Positions 14,878-21,780 of a DNA stretch of 21,780 nt are shown piece after piece. The stretch lies in NCBI GenBank assembly GCA_944372275.1, contig CALVYO010000007.1, positions 1 through 21,780 of the forward strand, in the 5' to 3' direction. Source of the DNA: an uncultured Bacilli bacterium (GTDB lineage: Bacteria > Bacillota_I > Bacilli_A > RF39 > UBA660). How positions within the stretch are numbered: position 1 is the stretch's first letter; the number at the start of each line of letters is the position of its first letter. A program made the position numbers and the translations under genes. The notes below the pieces were generated by a model that saw only the letters and a program-made list of their open reading frames with translations, searched no databases and was not told the origin of the DNA.

Positions 14878-17040
14878 ATGAAATTAAAATTTAAAGCAAC
14901 AGCTAAAGATTATTTAATATTTGCTATATTTGCAGTAGTTTTATTATATTTTGTAGCTATTGCAGTACTTAATATATCAAGTTTTGCTACTGATGCTAGT
15001 TTTCATGGACTAAATCCATTACCTGCTTTTACTGGAGAATATATATGGCCAACTATAGTAGGTTATTTCTTTGCTTTAGTATTTATTTTTACTAGTGTTT
15101 CTTCTTACTTTTTTGAAAGAGAAAAAGGTTTGGGTTTTAGTACTGGCGCTAAAGAAGAAAAAGGATACTCAAGATGGGCAGAAGAAAAAGAATTTAAAAA
15201 ACAAGATAAAATATATAAAGTTTTACCTAATCAAGAGACTAGTGAATATGCCGGTATTCCTTTAATAAATAATGGTAAAGAAATATGGGTCGATGGTGGC
15301 GAATACCACAACCTTATCTTAGGTTCTACTGGTGCTGGTAAAACACAGACAATGGTTCAACCAATGGTTAGAATATTGGCTAAAAAAGGTGAATCAATGA
15401 TTATCACCGATCCAAAAGGCGAAATTTATGAAAATAATGCGGAAATGTTAAGAGATAAAGGCTATAATATCGTATTATTAAATTTTCGTGATCCCCAAAA
15501 AGGTAGTGCGTGGAACCCACTAGGTTTACCATATCAATTATATAAAAATGGTAATAAAGACAAAGCAAATGAGTTATTAGACGATTTAGCTATGAATATT
15601 CTTTATGATGATAAAGCTCAAAGTCAAGATCCGTTCTGGGAAAAAACTTCAGCAGACTATTTTACGGGATTGGCTTTAGCCTTATTTGAAGATGCTAAAG
15701 AGGAAGAAATAAACTTAAATACAATTAATTTAATGACAACAGTTGGAGAGGAAAAAATAGGTAATACCACTTATATAAAAGAATATTTTGGATATAAAGA
15801 TAAGGCAAGTCCTGCTTATATAAATGTTTCTTCAACTATTATGGCTCCTAACGATACAAAAAGTAGTATTTTATCAGTATTTAAACAAAAAATTAAATTA
15901 TTTTCTTCAAGAGAAAATCTATCTGAAATGTTAAGTCACAGTGATTTTGATTTAAAAGATATAGGTCGTAAAAAAACAGCAGTATTCTTAGTTATTCAAG
16001 ATGAAAAGAAAACATATCATTCATTAGTTACAATATTTATTAAACAATGTTATGAAACATTAATTGATGTCGCTCAAGAATCAGGTGGTAAATTACCATT
16101 TAAAACTAATTTTATATTAGATGAGTTTGCTAATATGCCACCATTAAAAGATGTTACAACAATGGTTACAGCAGCGAGAAGTAGAAATATCAGATTCACT
16201 TTTATCATTCAAAACTTTGCGCAATTATATCAAGTATATGGTAAAGAAAATGGTGAAACAATAAAAGGTAACTGTGGTAATATTGTATATTTGATAAGTA
16301 GTGAATTAGCGTCATTAGAGGAAATTAGTAAATTATGTGGCGAAGTTAAATCAAAAGAAAAAGATAAAACAGCAAGTACACCTTTAGTAACCGTTAGTGA
16401 TTTACAAAGATTACCAGAAAATACAATAATTGTATTAAGAATTAGATCAATGCCTTTTAAAACTAAAGTTGTTCCAGACTGGAAAATTCAAAAAGAAGGT
16501 GGTTGGGGTAAAACTTATCCTAAGGCTACTTATCCAGAAAGAGAAAAACAAGAAATTAAAATGTTTGATATAAAGGCATATGTTGATAAAAAAAGAGAAT
16601 CAAAATTAAATGAAATGATGAATTCATTTAATCCAATGAGTTCAGCAGGTGGAGAAATTCCTAATATACCACGACCTGAACAGAGACCATTACCAAAAAA
16701 TGATTCTTTTGATATCGATTCTTTAGTTAAACGAATTGATGCGAAAATTGCAGAATTGGAAGAACAAGAAAAACAAGAAAATGCAGCTAAATTAGAGCAA
16801 AATAAAGTAACTCCTATTGATAATAAACCAGTTTCACCTATTGAAAATAAAGTTGTTACTGACAAAGTAGAAGATATTAAACCAGTAAATAAAATAGAAA
16901 CTAAACCAGTTCCAGAATTTAAACAAGATATCAAATCTGAACCATTACCTGAAATAAAATTGAAAGAAGAAGAAAATAAAGTAATCAATGGCGTTACAGA
17001 TGATGAATTCTTTGATGATTTCTTTAATGATGAAGAATAG
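14878..17040 (+). CDS. VirD4/TraG-type T4SS coupling protein
   Basis: This 720-residue ATPase is the receptor that brings substrates to the channel. It has two N-terminal membrane helices (about 11-32 and 55-79), Walker A GSTGAGKT at 149-156, the ITDPKGEIY motif, Walker B FILDEF with D415/E416, AARSRNIRFTFIIQN, and EGGWGKTYP near the end of the motor. These are typical of the VirD4/TraG/PcfC family rather than TcpA/FtsK-like coupling proteins. The last 150 or so residues form a charged tail with repeated P-I/E-N-K motifs ending in a very acidic DDEFFDDFFNDEE. ATG 14878 follows AAGAGGTG; GTG 14869 is inside the site. A coupling protein normally partners a relaxase, and none is visible here. 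Confidence 0.92.
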   Translation: MKLKFKATAKDYLIFAIFAVVLLYFVAIAVLNISSFATDASFHGLNPLPAFTGEYIWPTIVGYFFALVFIFTSVSSYFFEREKGLGFSTGAKEEKGYSRWAEEKEFKKQDKIYKVLPNQETSEYAGIPLINNGKEIWVDGGEYHNLILGSTGAGKTQTMVQPMVRILAKKGESMIITDPKGEIYENNAEMLRDKGYNIVLLNFRDPQKGSAWNPLGLPYQLYKNGNKDKANELLDDLAMNILYDDKAQSQDPFWEKTSADYFTGLALALFEDAKEEEINLNTINLMTTVGEEKIGNTTYIKEYFGYKDKASPAYINVSSTIMAPNDTKSSILSVFKQKIKLFSSRENLSEMLSHSDFDLKDIGRKKTAVFLVIQDEKKTYHSLVTIFIKQCYETLIDVAQESGGKLPFKTNFILDEFANMPPLKDVTTMVTAARSRNIRFTFIIQNFAQLYQVYGKENGETIKGNCGNIVYLISSELASLEEISKLCGEVKSKEKDKTASTPLVTVSDLQRLPENTIIVLRIRSMPFKTKVVPDWKIQKEGGWGKTYPKATYPEREKQEIKMFDIKAYVDKKRESKLNEMMNSFNPMSSAGGEIPNIPRPEQRPLPKNDSFDIDSLVKRIDAKIAELEEQEKQENAAKLEQNKVTPIDNKPVSPIENKVVTDKVEDIKPVNKIETKPVPEFKQDIKSEPLPEIKLKEEENKVINGVTDDEFFDDFFNDEE

Positions 17041-17073
17041 TTTAATTACCTTTATTAAATAATATTTAGTACA

Positions 17074-17079
17074 TATAAT
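17074..17079 (+). promoter_or_regulatory. Probable -10 of the rhodanese gene
   Basis: TATAAT at 17074-17079 lies 16 bases before the ATG, with GGGTGG as ribosome site. There is no TG extension and only a weak -35 (TTTATT). Low confidence in such AT-rich DNA. Confidence 0.4.
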
Positions 17080-17095
17080 GTATTAGGGTGGTTAT

Positions 17096-17383
17096 ATGGC
17101 ATTAAATATTTCAATAAAGGAAGTATTAAAAAAAAGTAATATTAACATTATTGATATTAGAAGTATTGAAAAATATAATGATAACCATATAAATAATGCA
17201 ATTAATATACCATATATATTATTGCTAAAAGAACCAGAGAAATATTTAAATAAAAATGAAGAATATTATATATATTGCCAATATGGTAAAAACAGTATAA
17301 AAGTTTGTAATAATTTAGCCTTAAAAGGGTATAAAGTATATAATATTTTAGAAGGTTATGAAGGATGGTTATTAGAAAAATAA
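17096..17383 (+). CDS. Single-domain rhodanese-like sulfurtransferase
   Basis: This 95-residue protein is a complete rhodanese fold: ISIKEVLKK, IIDIRSIEKYNDNHINNAINIPY, then the active-site loop CQYGKNS with the persulfide cysteine at C61, and GYKVYNILEGYEGWL at the end. It should carry sulfane sulfur or act as a redox/thiol carrier in the cytoplasm; the acceptor is unknown. It lies 55 bases after the VirD4 gene with no clear terminator between them, so it could be the distal gene of the T4SS transcript, though it has its own possible -10. A good terminator begins at its stop. Confidence 0.88.
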   Translation: MALNISIKEVLKKSNINIIDIRSIEKYNDNHINNAINIPYILLLKEPEKYLNKNEEYYIYCQYGKNSIKVCNNLALKGYKVYNILEGYEGWLLEK

Positions 17384-17411
17384 GTTTTATAGAAATATAA
17401 GACTTTTTTTT
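17382..17411 (+). terminator. Intrinsic terminator after the rhodanese gene
   Basis: AAGTTTTATA (17382-17391) pairs with TATAAGACTT (17396-17405) with one G-U pair over a GAAA tetraloop. A T run follows to 17411. It overlaps the rhodanese stop and ends just before the rmuC promoter. Confidence 0.8.
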
Positions 17412-17419
17412 ATAAAATA

Positions 17420-17428
17420 TGGTATAAT
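17420..17428 (+). promoter_or_regulatory. Extended -10 promoter of rmuC
   Basis: TGGTATAAT at 17420-17428, 15 bases before the ATG at 17444, with GGTGAT between them. The -35 is weak. It probably drives rmuC and the overlapping downstream membrane protein, and perhaps rnr. Confidence 0.7.
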
Positions 17429-17443
17429 TAAAATGGTGATTGT

Positions 17444-18505
17444 ATGGAATATATAATAATTATTTTATTAATGGTTATTTTGATAATTTGTATTTTATCT
17501 TTATCAAAAAATATTAATGAATCAAATATAACCGAAAGATTAGGAAAATTAGAAACTAATGTTGTAAAAGAAGTTAGTGATTTTAAAACTTCATTTAGTC
17601 GTGACTTAACTAATGATTTTGATAAATTAAATGATAAATTAGACAACAAATTAACTTTAATCAATAATAAAGTTAATGAACGATTAGACGAAAATTTTGA
17701 AAAAACTAATAAAACTTTTACTAATGTTTTAGAAAGATTATCTAAGATAGATGAAGCTCAAAAGAAAATAGATAATTTATCAAGTGATATTATATCTTTA
17801 CAAAGTATTTTAACTGATAAAAAAACTAGAGGAATATTTGGTGAAGTTAATTTAAAAAATATTATGTATAATATATTTGGGGATAACGATAAAATATATC
17901 AAATGCAATATAAATTTAATAACGATACAATAGCCGACTGTGTTTTATTTGCACCTCAACCTTTAGGCACAATTGCAATCGATTCGAAATTTCCTTTAGA
18001 ACATTATCAGATGATGACCGATAGAAAAAATGAAATAAGTATTAGAGAACAAGCAGAAAAACTATTTAGAACCGATATGAAAAAACATATCGATGCCATA
18101 GCAAGTAAATATATAATTGATGGTATTACATCAGATCAAGCAATATTATTTTTACCTGCTGAAGCAATCTTTGCGGAAGTTAATGCTCATCATCCTGATA
18201 TTATCGAATATGCTTATAAAAAAAGAGTTTGGATTACTAGTCCAACTACTCTAATTAGTACTTTAACTACTATTCAAGTAATAATCAAAAATATGGAACG
18301 CGATAAATATACGACAGTTATTCATAACGAATTAAAATTATTAAGTAATGAATTTAGTAGATATAAAGAAAGATGGGATAAATTATATCGTAGTATTGAA
18401 ACAGTAAGTAAAGATGTAAAAGAAATCCACACGACGACTGATAAAATAACTAAAAGATTTAATTCAATTAATCAAGTAGAAATGGAGAAAATCGATGTTG
18501 AATAA
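17444..18505 (+). CDS. rmuC: DNA recombination protein RmuC
   Basis: The 353-residue product has an N-terminal membrane helix (about 2-22), a long coiled coil (about 25-125), then the RmuC core (about 130-335) with a restriction-endonuclease-like fold. Typical family motifs are KTRGIFGEVNLKNI, ADCVLFAPQPLGTIAIDSKFPLEHY, FLPAEAIFAEV and VWITSPTTLISTLTTI. RmuC limits DNA inversions and rearrangements in E. coli; a nuclease role is proposed. It is shorter than the E. coli protein (about 475), mainly in the coiled coil and tail. The ATG follows GGTGAT. The next gene starts 11 bases before its stop, so the two are coupled. Confidence 0.92.
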   Translation: MEYIIIILLMVILIICILSLSKNINESNITERLGKLETNVVKEVSDFKTSFSRDLTNDFDKLNDKLDNKLTLINNKVNERLDENFEKTNKTFTNVLERLSKIDEAQKKIDNLSSDIISLQSILTDKKTRGIFGEVNLKNIMYNIFGDNDKIYQMQYKFNNDTIADCVLFAPQPLGTIAIDSKFPLEHYQMMTDRKNEISIREQAEKLFRTDMKKHIDAIASKYIIDGITSDQAILFLPAEAIFAEVNAHHPDIIEYAYKKRVWITSPTTLISTLTTIQVIIKNMERDKYTTVIHNELKLLSNEFSRYKERWDKLYRSIETVSKDVKEIHTTTDKITKRFNSINQVEMEKIDVE

Positions 18506-19046
18506 AATAAATATATTAATTTCATTTGTATTTTGTTTTATTTCGCTTTTATTTTCAATCATATATAAAGATATCACACTATTATTATTTAGTTTGTATA
18601 TAATAATACCATTTATTTTAAAAGTAAAGCCAATAATTACATTTTTATATTTAATATTCGGTTTTATTGCTTTATTTTTGGGCTTTCAACTGCATTTATA
18701 TAAAACAGTTTATTGGTATGATAATTTTGCGCATTTTATATGGGGATTTTTATCTAGTCTATTAGCTATTATGATACTTAAAAAATTTAAAAAATATGAT
18801 AATATGATATTTATCTGTTTGTTTATTTTTATCTTTTCTTTAGCAAGTTCCGGATTATGGGAAGTATGTGAATTCACAATCGATAGCATATTTAATTCCG
18901 ATATGCAAAGAAGAGCAACTGGTGTTTATGATACGATGAAAGATATTATTGTAGCATTATTTGGAAATATACTATTTATATTGAGTTTTATTTTTGAATA
19001 TAAGAATAAAAAATTACTAGTTAGATTTTTAATTGACAATTTGTAG
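18495..19046 (+). CDS. DUF2238/YjdF-like polytopic membrane protein
   Basis: The 183-residue product has five or six membrane helices. Conserved polar residues lie inside or next to the helices: YWYDNFAHFIWG, SSGLWEVCEF and GVYDTMKDIIVALFGN. The D/H, E/E and D..D/N pattern matches the DUF2238 (YjdF-type) family, whose function is unknown; the charged residues suggest metal or lipid-headgroup handling, but that is speculation. The ATG 18495 overlaps the end of rmuC and follows GGAG by seven bases. The rnr gene begins nine bases after its stop, so these three may share a transcript. Confidence 0.75.
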   Translation: MLNKINILISFVFCFISLLFSIIYKDITLLLFSLYIIIPFILKVKPIITFLYLIFGFIALFLGFQLHLYKTVYWYDNFAHFIWGFLSSLLAIMILKKFKKYDNMIFICLFIFIFSLASSGLWEVCEFTIDSIFNSDMQRRATGVYDTMKDIIVALFGNILFILSFIFEYKNKKLLVRFLIDNL

Positions 19047-19055
19047 GAGGTTTAT

Positions 19056-21164
19056 ATGGAAGAAAGAATTATAGAACTGTTAAAAAATACTGATAAAGCT
19101 TTATCAGTTGAAGAAATAAATGATGGTTTAGGATTTGATTCAGTAGATGAATTAAAACAATTATTAAAAACATTAAATGAAATGGAAGATAGTTTAAAAA
19201 TATATCGTACGAAAAAAAATAACTATTTATTATTTACTAATAGTCATTTAAAACTAGGAACGATGATAGCCAATAAAAAAGGTTATGGTTTTGTTGATAT
19301 CGATGGCGATGATGATGTATTTATCGCACCTACTAATATGAATGGCGCGATTCATGGCGATAGAGTAGTAGTAGAAATTATTTCCCCAAAAGGTATCGAT
19401 TTAGAAGGAAGAATCGTCAAAATCGTCGATCGTAAATTTAAACAAATGGTTGGAGAAGTTTATTTAGAAAAAAATGAATCTTATGTTGATTTGGATGATG
19501 AAAGAGTTAAAATTACTGTTAAATTAGATAAAACTATGGGCGCTATGCCAGGTCATAAAGTTTTAGTTAAAATAACTAATAAATTAAAAGATAATAACTA
19601 TAAAGGCGAAGTTATAAAAATATTAGGTCATAAAAATGATCCAGGAGTTGATATATTATCGATTACTAACGAAATGGGAATTCCTGATACTTTTAGCGAT
19701 AAAACTATGGAAGAAGTAAATAATTTACCTGATGAAGTTTTAGAAAAAGATTTAGTTAATCGAACTGATTTAAGAAATGAAATGATATTTACAATTGATG
19801 GCGATGATACTAAAGATATCGATGATGCTATATCAATTGAAAAAGTCAATGATAATTATAAATTAGGTGTTCATATAGCAGATGTAAGTTATTATGTAAG
19901 ACCTAACACATCATTAGATAGTGAAGCATTTGATAGGGGAACTAGTGTTTATTTAGCAGATCGCGTAATACCAATGTTACCGCATAAACTATCTAATGGT
20001 ATTTGTTCATTAAATCCAAATGTCGATAGATTAGCGTTATCTTGTATTATGGAAATAGATAAAAATGGTAATGTAGTAGATTATGATATATTACAAACAG
20101 TTATTAGATCTAGAAAACAAATGACTTATAAAAATGTTAATAAAATATTAGAAGAAAATATAGTACCTGAAGGATATGAAGAATATGAAGAAAAACTAAG
20201 ATTAATGTTAGAACTAGCACACATTCTTCGTAAAAATAAAGAAAAAAGAGGTTATATTGATTTTGATATCGATGAATCTAAAATAATTGTCGATGATAAA
20301 GGAAAAGCAGTTGATGTAACATTAAGATATCGTGGTGAGGGAGAAAAACTAATCGAAGACTTTATGATTGCTGCTAACGAAACAGTAGCGACTCATATCT
20401 ATTATATGGAATTACCATTCATCTATCGTATTCACGGCGAACCTAGTGAAGAAAAAATAAGTAATTTTATGAGATTTTTAAATATTTTAGGTTATAAAGT
20501 TAAAGCCGATTTAAATAGATTAACGCCTAAAACTATGCAAGATATATTAGGTCAATTAAAAGATAAAAAAGAATTTCATTTATTATCTTCTTTATTATTA
20601 AGAAGTATGCAGAAAGCCATATATGATACTAATAATATAGGTCACTTTGGTATTGCAAGTAAATGTTATACTCATTTTACTTCACCAATTAGAAGATATC
20701 CTGATACTACTGTTCATCGATTATTACACACTTATGTATTTGATAATAATATGAATAATGAAACAATTAATTTTTATGAAAGAGAATTACCTTTTGTAGC
20801 AGAACATACATCAAATATGGAAAGAAGAAGTATCGAATGTGAACGAGCAGTTGATGATATGAAAAAAGCAGAATATATGATGGATCACATAGGAGAAGAA
20901 TTTGATGGAATTATTAGTTCGGTTATGAACTTTGGTATGTTTGTCGAATTACCTAATTTAATTGAAGGATTAGTTAGATTAGATAGTATTAAAGGAGATT
21001 ATTACACTTATGATGAAACAACATTCACAATAAGAGGTAATAAAGATAAACGAGGATTTAGATTAGGTGATAGTATTAGAATAAGAGTTATAGCAGCCGA
21101 TAAAGAAAAAAGAACAATTGACTTCGAGGTGGTAAGAGATGGAGATACTAAACAGGAAAGTTAA
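19056..21164 (+). CDS. rnr: Ribonuclease R
   Basis: RNase R is a processive 3'-5' exoribonuclease that degrades structured RNA and, with tmRNA-SmpB, nonstop mRNA. The 702-residue product has an N-terminal winged-helix region (about 1-60), cold-shock-like OB domains (about 65-215), the RNB catalytic domain with DGDDTKDIDDAI (D248, D254, D256, D257), and a C-terminal S1 domain (from about 613, EFDGIISSVMNFGMFVEL). The lysine-rich tail of E. coli RNase R is absent; the protein ends DGDTKQES. A full AGGAGG precedes the ATG. Its last 26 bases overlap smpB, so both should be made together, and ssrA follows. Confidence 0.96.
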   Translation: MEERIIELLKNTDKALSVEEINDGLGFDSVDELKQLLKTLNEMEDSLKIYRTKKNNYLLFTNSHLKLGTMIANKKGYGFVDIDGDDDVFIAPTNMNGAIHGDRVVVEIISPKGIDLEGRIVKIVDRKFKQMVGEVYLEKNESYVDLDDERVKITVKLDKTMGAMPGHKVLVKITNKLKDNNYKGEVIKILGHKNDPGVDILSITNEMGIPDTFSDKTMEEVNNLPDEVLEKDLVNRTDLRNEMIFTIDGDDTKDIDDAISIEKVNDNYKLGVHIADVSYYVRPNTSLDSEAFDRGTSVYLADRVIPMLPHKLSNGICSLNPNVDRLALSCIMEIDKNGNVVDYDILQTVIRSRKQMTYKNVNKILEENIVPEGYEEYEEKLRLMLELAHILRKNKEKRGYIDFDIDESKIIVDDKGKAVDVTLRYRGEGEKLIEDFMIAANETVATHIYYMELPFIYRIHGEPSEEKISNFMRFLNILGYKVKADLNRLTPKTMQDILGQLKDKKEFHLLSSLLLRSMQKAIYDTNNIGHFGIASKCYTHFTSPIRRYPDTTVHRLLHTYVFDNNMNNETINFYERELPFVAEHTSNMERRSIECERAVDDMKKAEYMMDHIGEEFDGIISSVMNFGMFVELPNLIEGLVRLDSIKGDYYTYDETTFTIRGNKDKRGFRLGDSIRIRVIAADKEKRTIDFEVVRDGDTKQES

Positions 21165-21576
21165 TTTTGATTATGAAATTATTGATACCTTTGAAACAGG
21201 AATAGTTTTAACTGGTACTGAGATTAAATCAATAAGACTTGGTAAATGTAATTTAAAAGATAGTTATGCGATTATTAAAAATAATGAAATATTTATTCTT
21301 AATATGCATATAAGTCAATATGAACAAGGTAATAGATTTAATCATGATGAAACAAGAACGAGAAAATTATTAATGCATAAAAAAGAAATATTAAAATTAA
21401 GAGATAAATTAGAAATAGAAGGTTTTACTTTAGTACCAATTAAATTATATTTTAAAGGTAGTAAGGCTAAATTATTAATAGGCTTGGCTAAAGGTAAAAA
21501 GAACTATGATAAAAGAGAATCTATTAAGAAAAAAGATATTGAAAGACAAATAGCTAAAGAATTAAAAACAATTTGA
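21139..21576 (+). CDS. smpB: tmRNA-binding protein SmpB
   Basis: SmpB binds tmRNA and guides it into stalled ribosomes. At 145 residues it has the usual length. It shows NFDYEIIDTFETGIVLTGTEIKSIR, GKCNLKDSYA, an oligonucleotide-binding beta barrel with NMHISQYEQGN and RKLLMHKKEI, VPIKLYFKGSKAKLLIGLAKGKKNYDKRE, and the basic C-terminal tail (IKKKDIERQIAKELKTI) that enters the mRNA channel. ATG 21139 lies inside the end of rnr with GAGGTGG upstream. The TGA stop at 21574-21576 lies inside the ssrA -35 element, so the three genes are packed without waste. Confidence 0.97.
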   Translation: MEILNRKVNFDYEIIDTFETGIVLTGTEIKSIRLGKCNLKDSYAIIKNNEIFILNMHISQYEQGNRFNHDETRTRKLLMHKKEILKLRDKLEIEGFTLVPIKLYFKGSKAKLLIGLAKGKKNYDKRESIKKKDIERQIAKELKTI

Positions 21577-21601
21577 AAAAAAATATATTTTGTGGTATAA
21601 T
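21573..21601 (+). promoter_or_regulatory. ssrA promoter, overlapping the smpB stop codon
   Basis: TTGAAA (21573-21578), a 17-base spacer and TATAAT (21596-21601), with TG at 21593-21594, form the strongest promoter in the window, as expected for an abundant RNA. The -35 overlaps the end of smpB. The start is predicted near 21608, a few bases before the mature tmRNA 5' end. Confidence 0.85.
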
Positions 21602-21611
21602 CTATACCACA
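21591..21611. repeat. Perfect 9-bp inverted repeat centred on the ssrA -10
   Basis: TGTGGTATA (21591-21599) and TATACCACA (21603-21611) are exact reverse complements around ATC, covering the -10 and the predicted start. The left arm is upstream of the start, so this cannot fold in the RNA. If functional, it acts on DNA. Operator or chance cannot be decided here. Confidence 0.6.
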
Positions 21612-21612
21612 C

Positions 21613-21780
21613 GGGGTCGTCTAGTTTCGACGGAAATAATAATTTTTAAAGGGCAAGTCGTAAGATATACGAAACATTCAAACTTAAAAATAACTGGAAA
21701 CAGAAATCAATTAGCTTTCGCTTAATATATTAGAAGGCTGCTTCTTTATATTTTTACTCACGGAATATAAAAGAGGCTCG
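21613..21780 (+). ncRNA. ssrA: Transfer-messenger RNA (5' part; 3' end outside window)
   Basis: tmRNA rescues stalled ribosomes and tags the unfinished protein. The mature 5' end is placed at GGGGTCG (21613-21619), the 5' strand of the acceptor stem, followed by the D-loop-like TTTCGACGG, the usual tmRNA opening. The bases before the reading frame (AAAAATAACT) match those ahead of the resume codon in Bacillus tmRNA (AAATATAACT). The tag reading frame follows at 21696-21725. Further down, AGAAG GCTG CTTCT (21732-21745) can form a stem, probably in the pseudoknot region. The 3' tRNA-like half lies beyond the window. Position right after smpB and a strong promoter support the call. Confidence 0.93.
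21696..21725 (+). other. ssrA: tmRNA proteolysis-tag reading frame
   Basis: From the GGA resume codon at 21696 the frame reads G-N-R-N-Q-L-A-F-A and stops at TAA (21723-21725). With the alanine from charged tmRNA the tag is ten residues. It ends in AFA rather than the LAA common in Bacillus and Escherichia. The resume site is inferred by alignment to the Bacillus sequence before its tag. Confidence 0.82.

Noticed and set aside
16800..16990. Repeat array or CRISPR in the VirD4 tail
   Set aside because: The repeats are short, imperfect protein-level units in frame; there are no identical DNA repeats with spacers.
17041..17062. Terminator after the VirD4 gene (TTTAAT/ATTAAA)
   Set aside because: Only six A-T pairs and no T run; too weak to call.
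7000..17450. Direct repeats, att sites, tRNA integration site or insertion sequence at the borders of the T4SS locus
   Set aside because: I found no matching repeats or tRNA at either border and no transposase or integrase frame; short AT matches are expected by chance.

Overview
The window is about 21.8 kb of very AT-rich bacterial chromosome. Gene content and order (rimP-nusA-rnpM-infB-rbfA; rnr-smpB-ssrA), GGAGG/GGTG-type ribosome binding sites, PrgI, and peptidoglycan-hydrolase domains point to a low-GC Gram-positive of the Bacilli, most likely an uncultured gut-type lineage near the Mollicutes. TGA is a true stop here (infB and smpB both end at TGA exactly where their families end), so this is not a code-4 Mycoplasma. 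A secreted cell-wall hydrolase suggests it has, or acts on, peptidoglycan. The species cannot be fixed from the sequence alone.

Layout. (1) 1-1164: a divergent pair, a CPBP intramembrane protease (minus, cut by the window edge) and a TM2-domain membrane protein. (2) 1195-5350: the transcription/translation operon rimP-nusA-rnpM-infB-rbfA, opened by an extended -10 promoter and a 5'-terminal hairpin and closed by a strong bidirectional terminator. RimP has lost its C-terminal domain. (3) 5374-7036: a UPF0316-type membrane protein (minus) and a secreted beta-helix plus membrane protein, divergently transcribed. (4) 7063-17040: a type IV secretion (T4SS) locus: VirB6-like channel protein, PrgI, VirB4 split into two proteins, a membrane-anchored SpoIID-CHAP cell-wall hydrolase, an LppM-like lipoprotein, and a VirD4/TraG coupling ATPase. 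No relaxase, integrase or att repeat is visible. (5) 17074-19046: rhodanese, rmuC and a DUF2238-like membrane protein. (6) 19056-21780: rnr, smpB and the 5' part of ssrA (tmRNA), a complete trans-translation and RNA-decay module.

The most interesting part is the T4SS locus. It sits between housekeeping genes without the DNA-processing genes of an ordinary conjugative element. Its wall hydrolase joins a SpoIID-type lytic transglycosylase domain to a CHAP domain, its exported parts carry even numbers of cysteines, and its leucine codon use differs from the flanking genes. A resident or decayed DNA/protein secretion machine is a reasonable hypothesis. Other points are a short tmRNA tag ending in AFA, a RimP reduced to its N-terminal domain, inverted repeats over the T4SS and ssrA -10 boxes, and a recurring compact promoter/ribosome-site/start arrangement at single genes.
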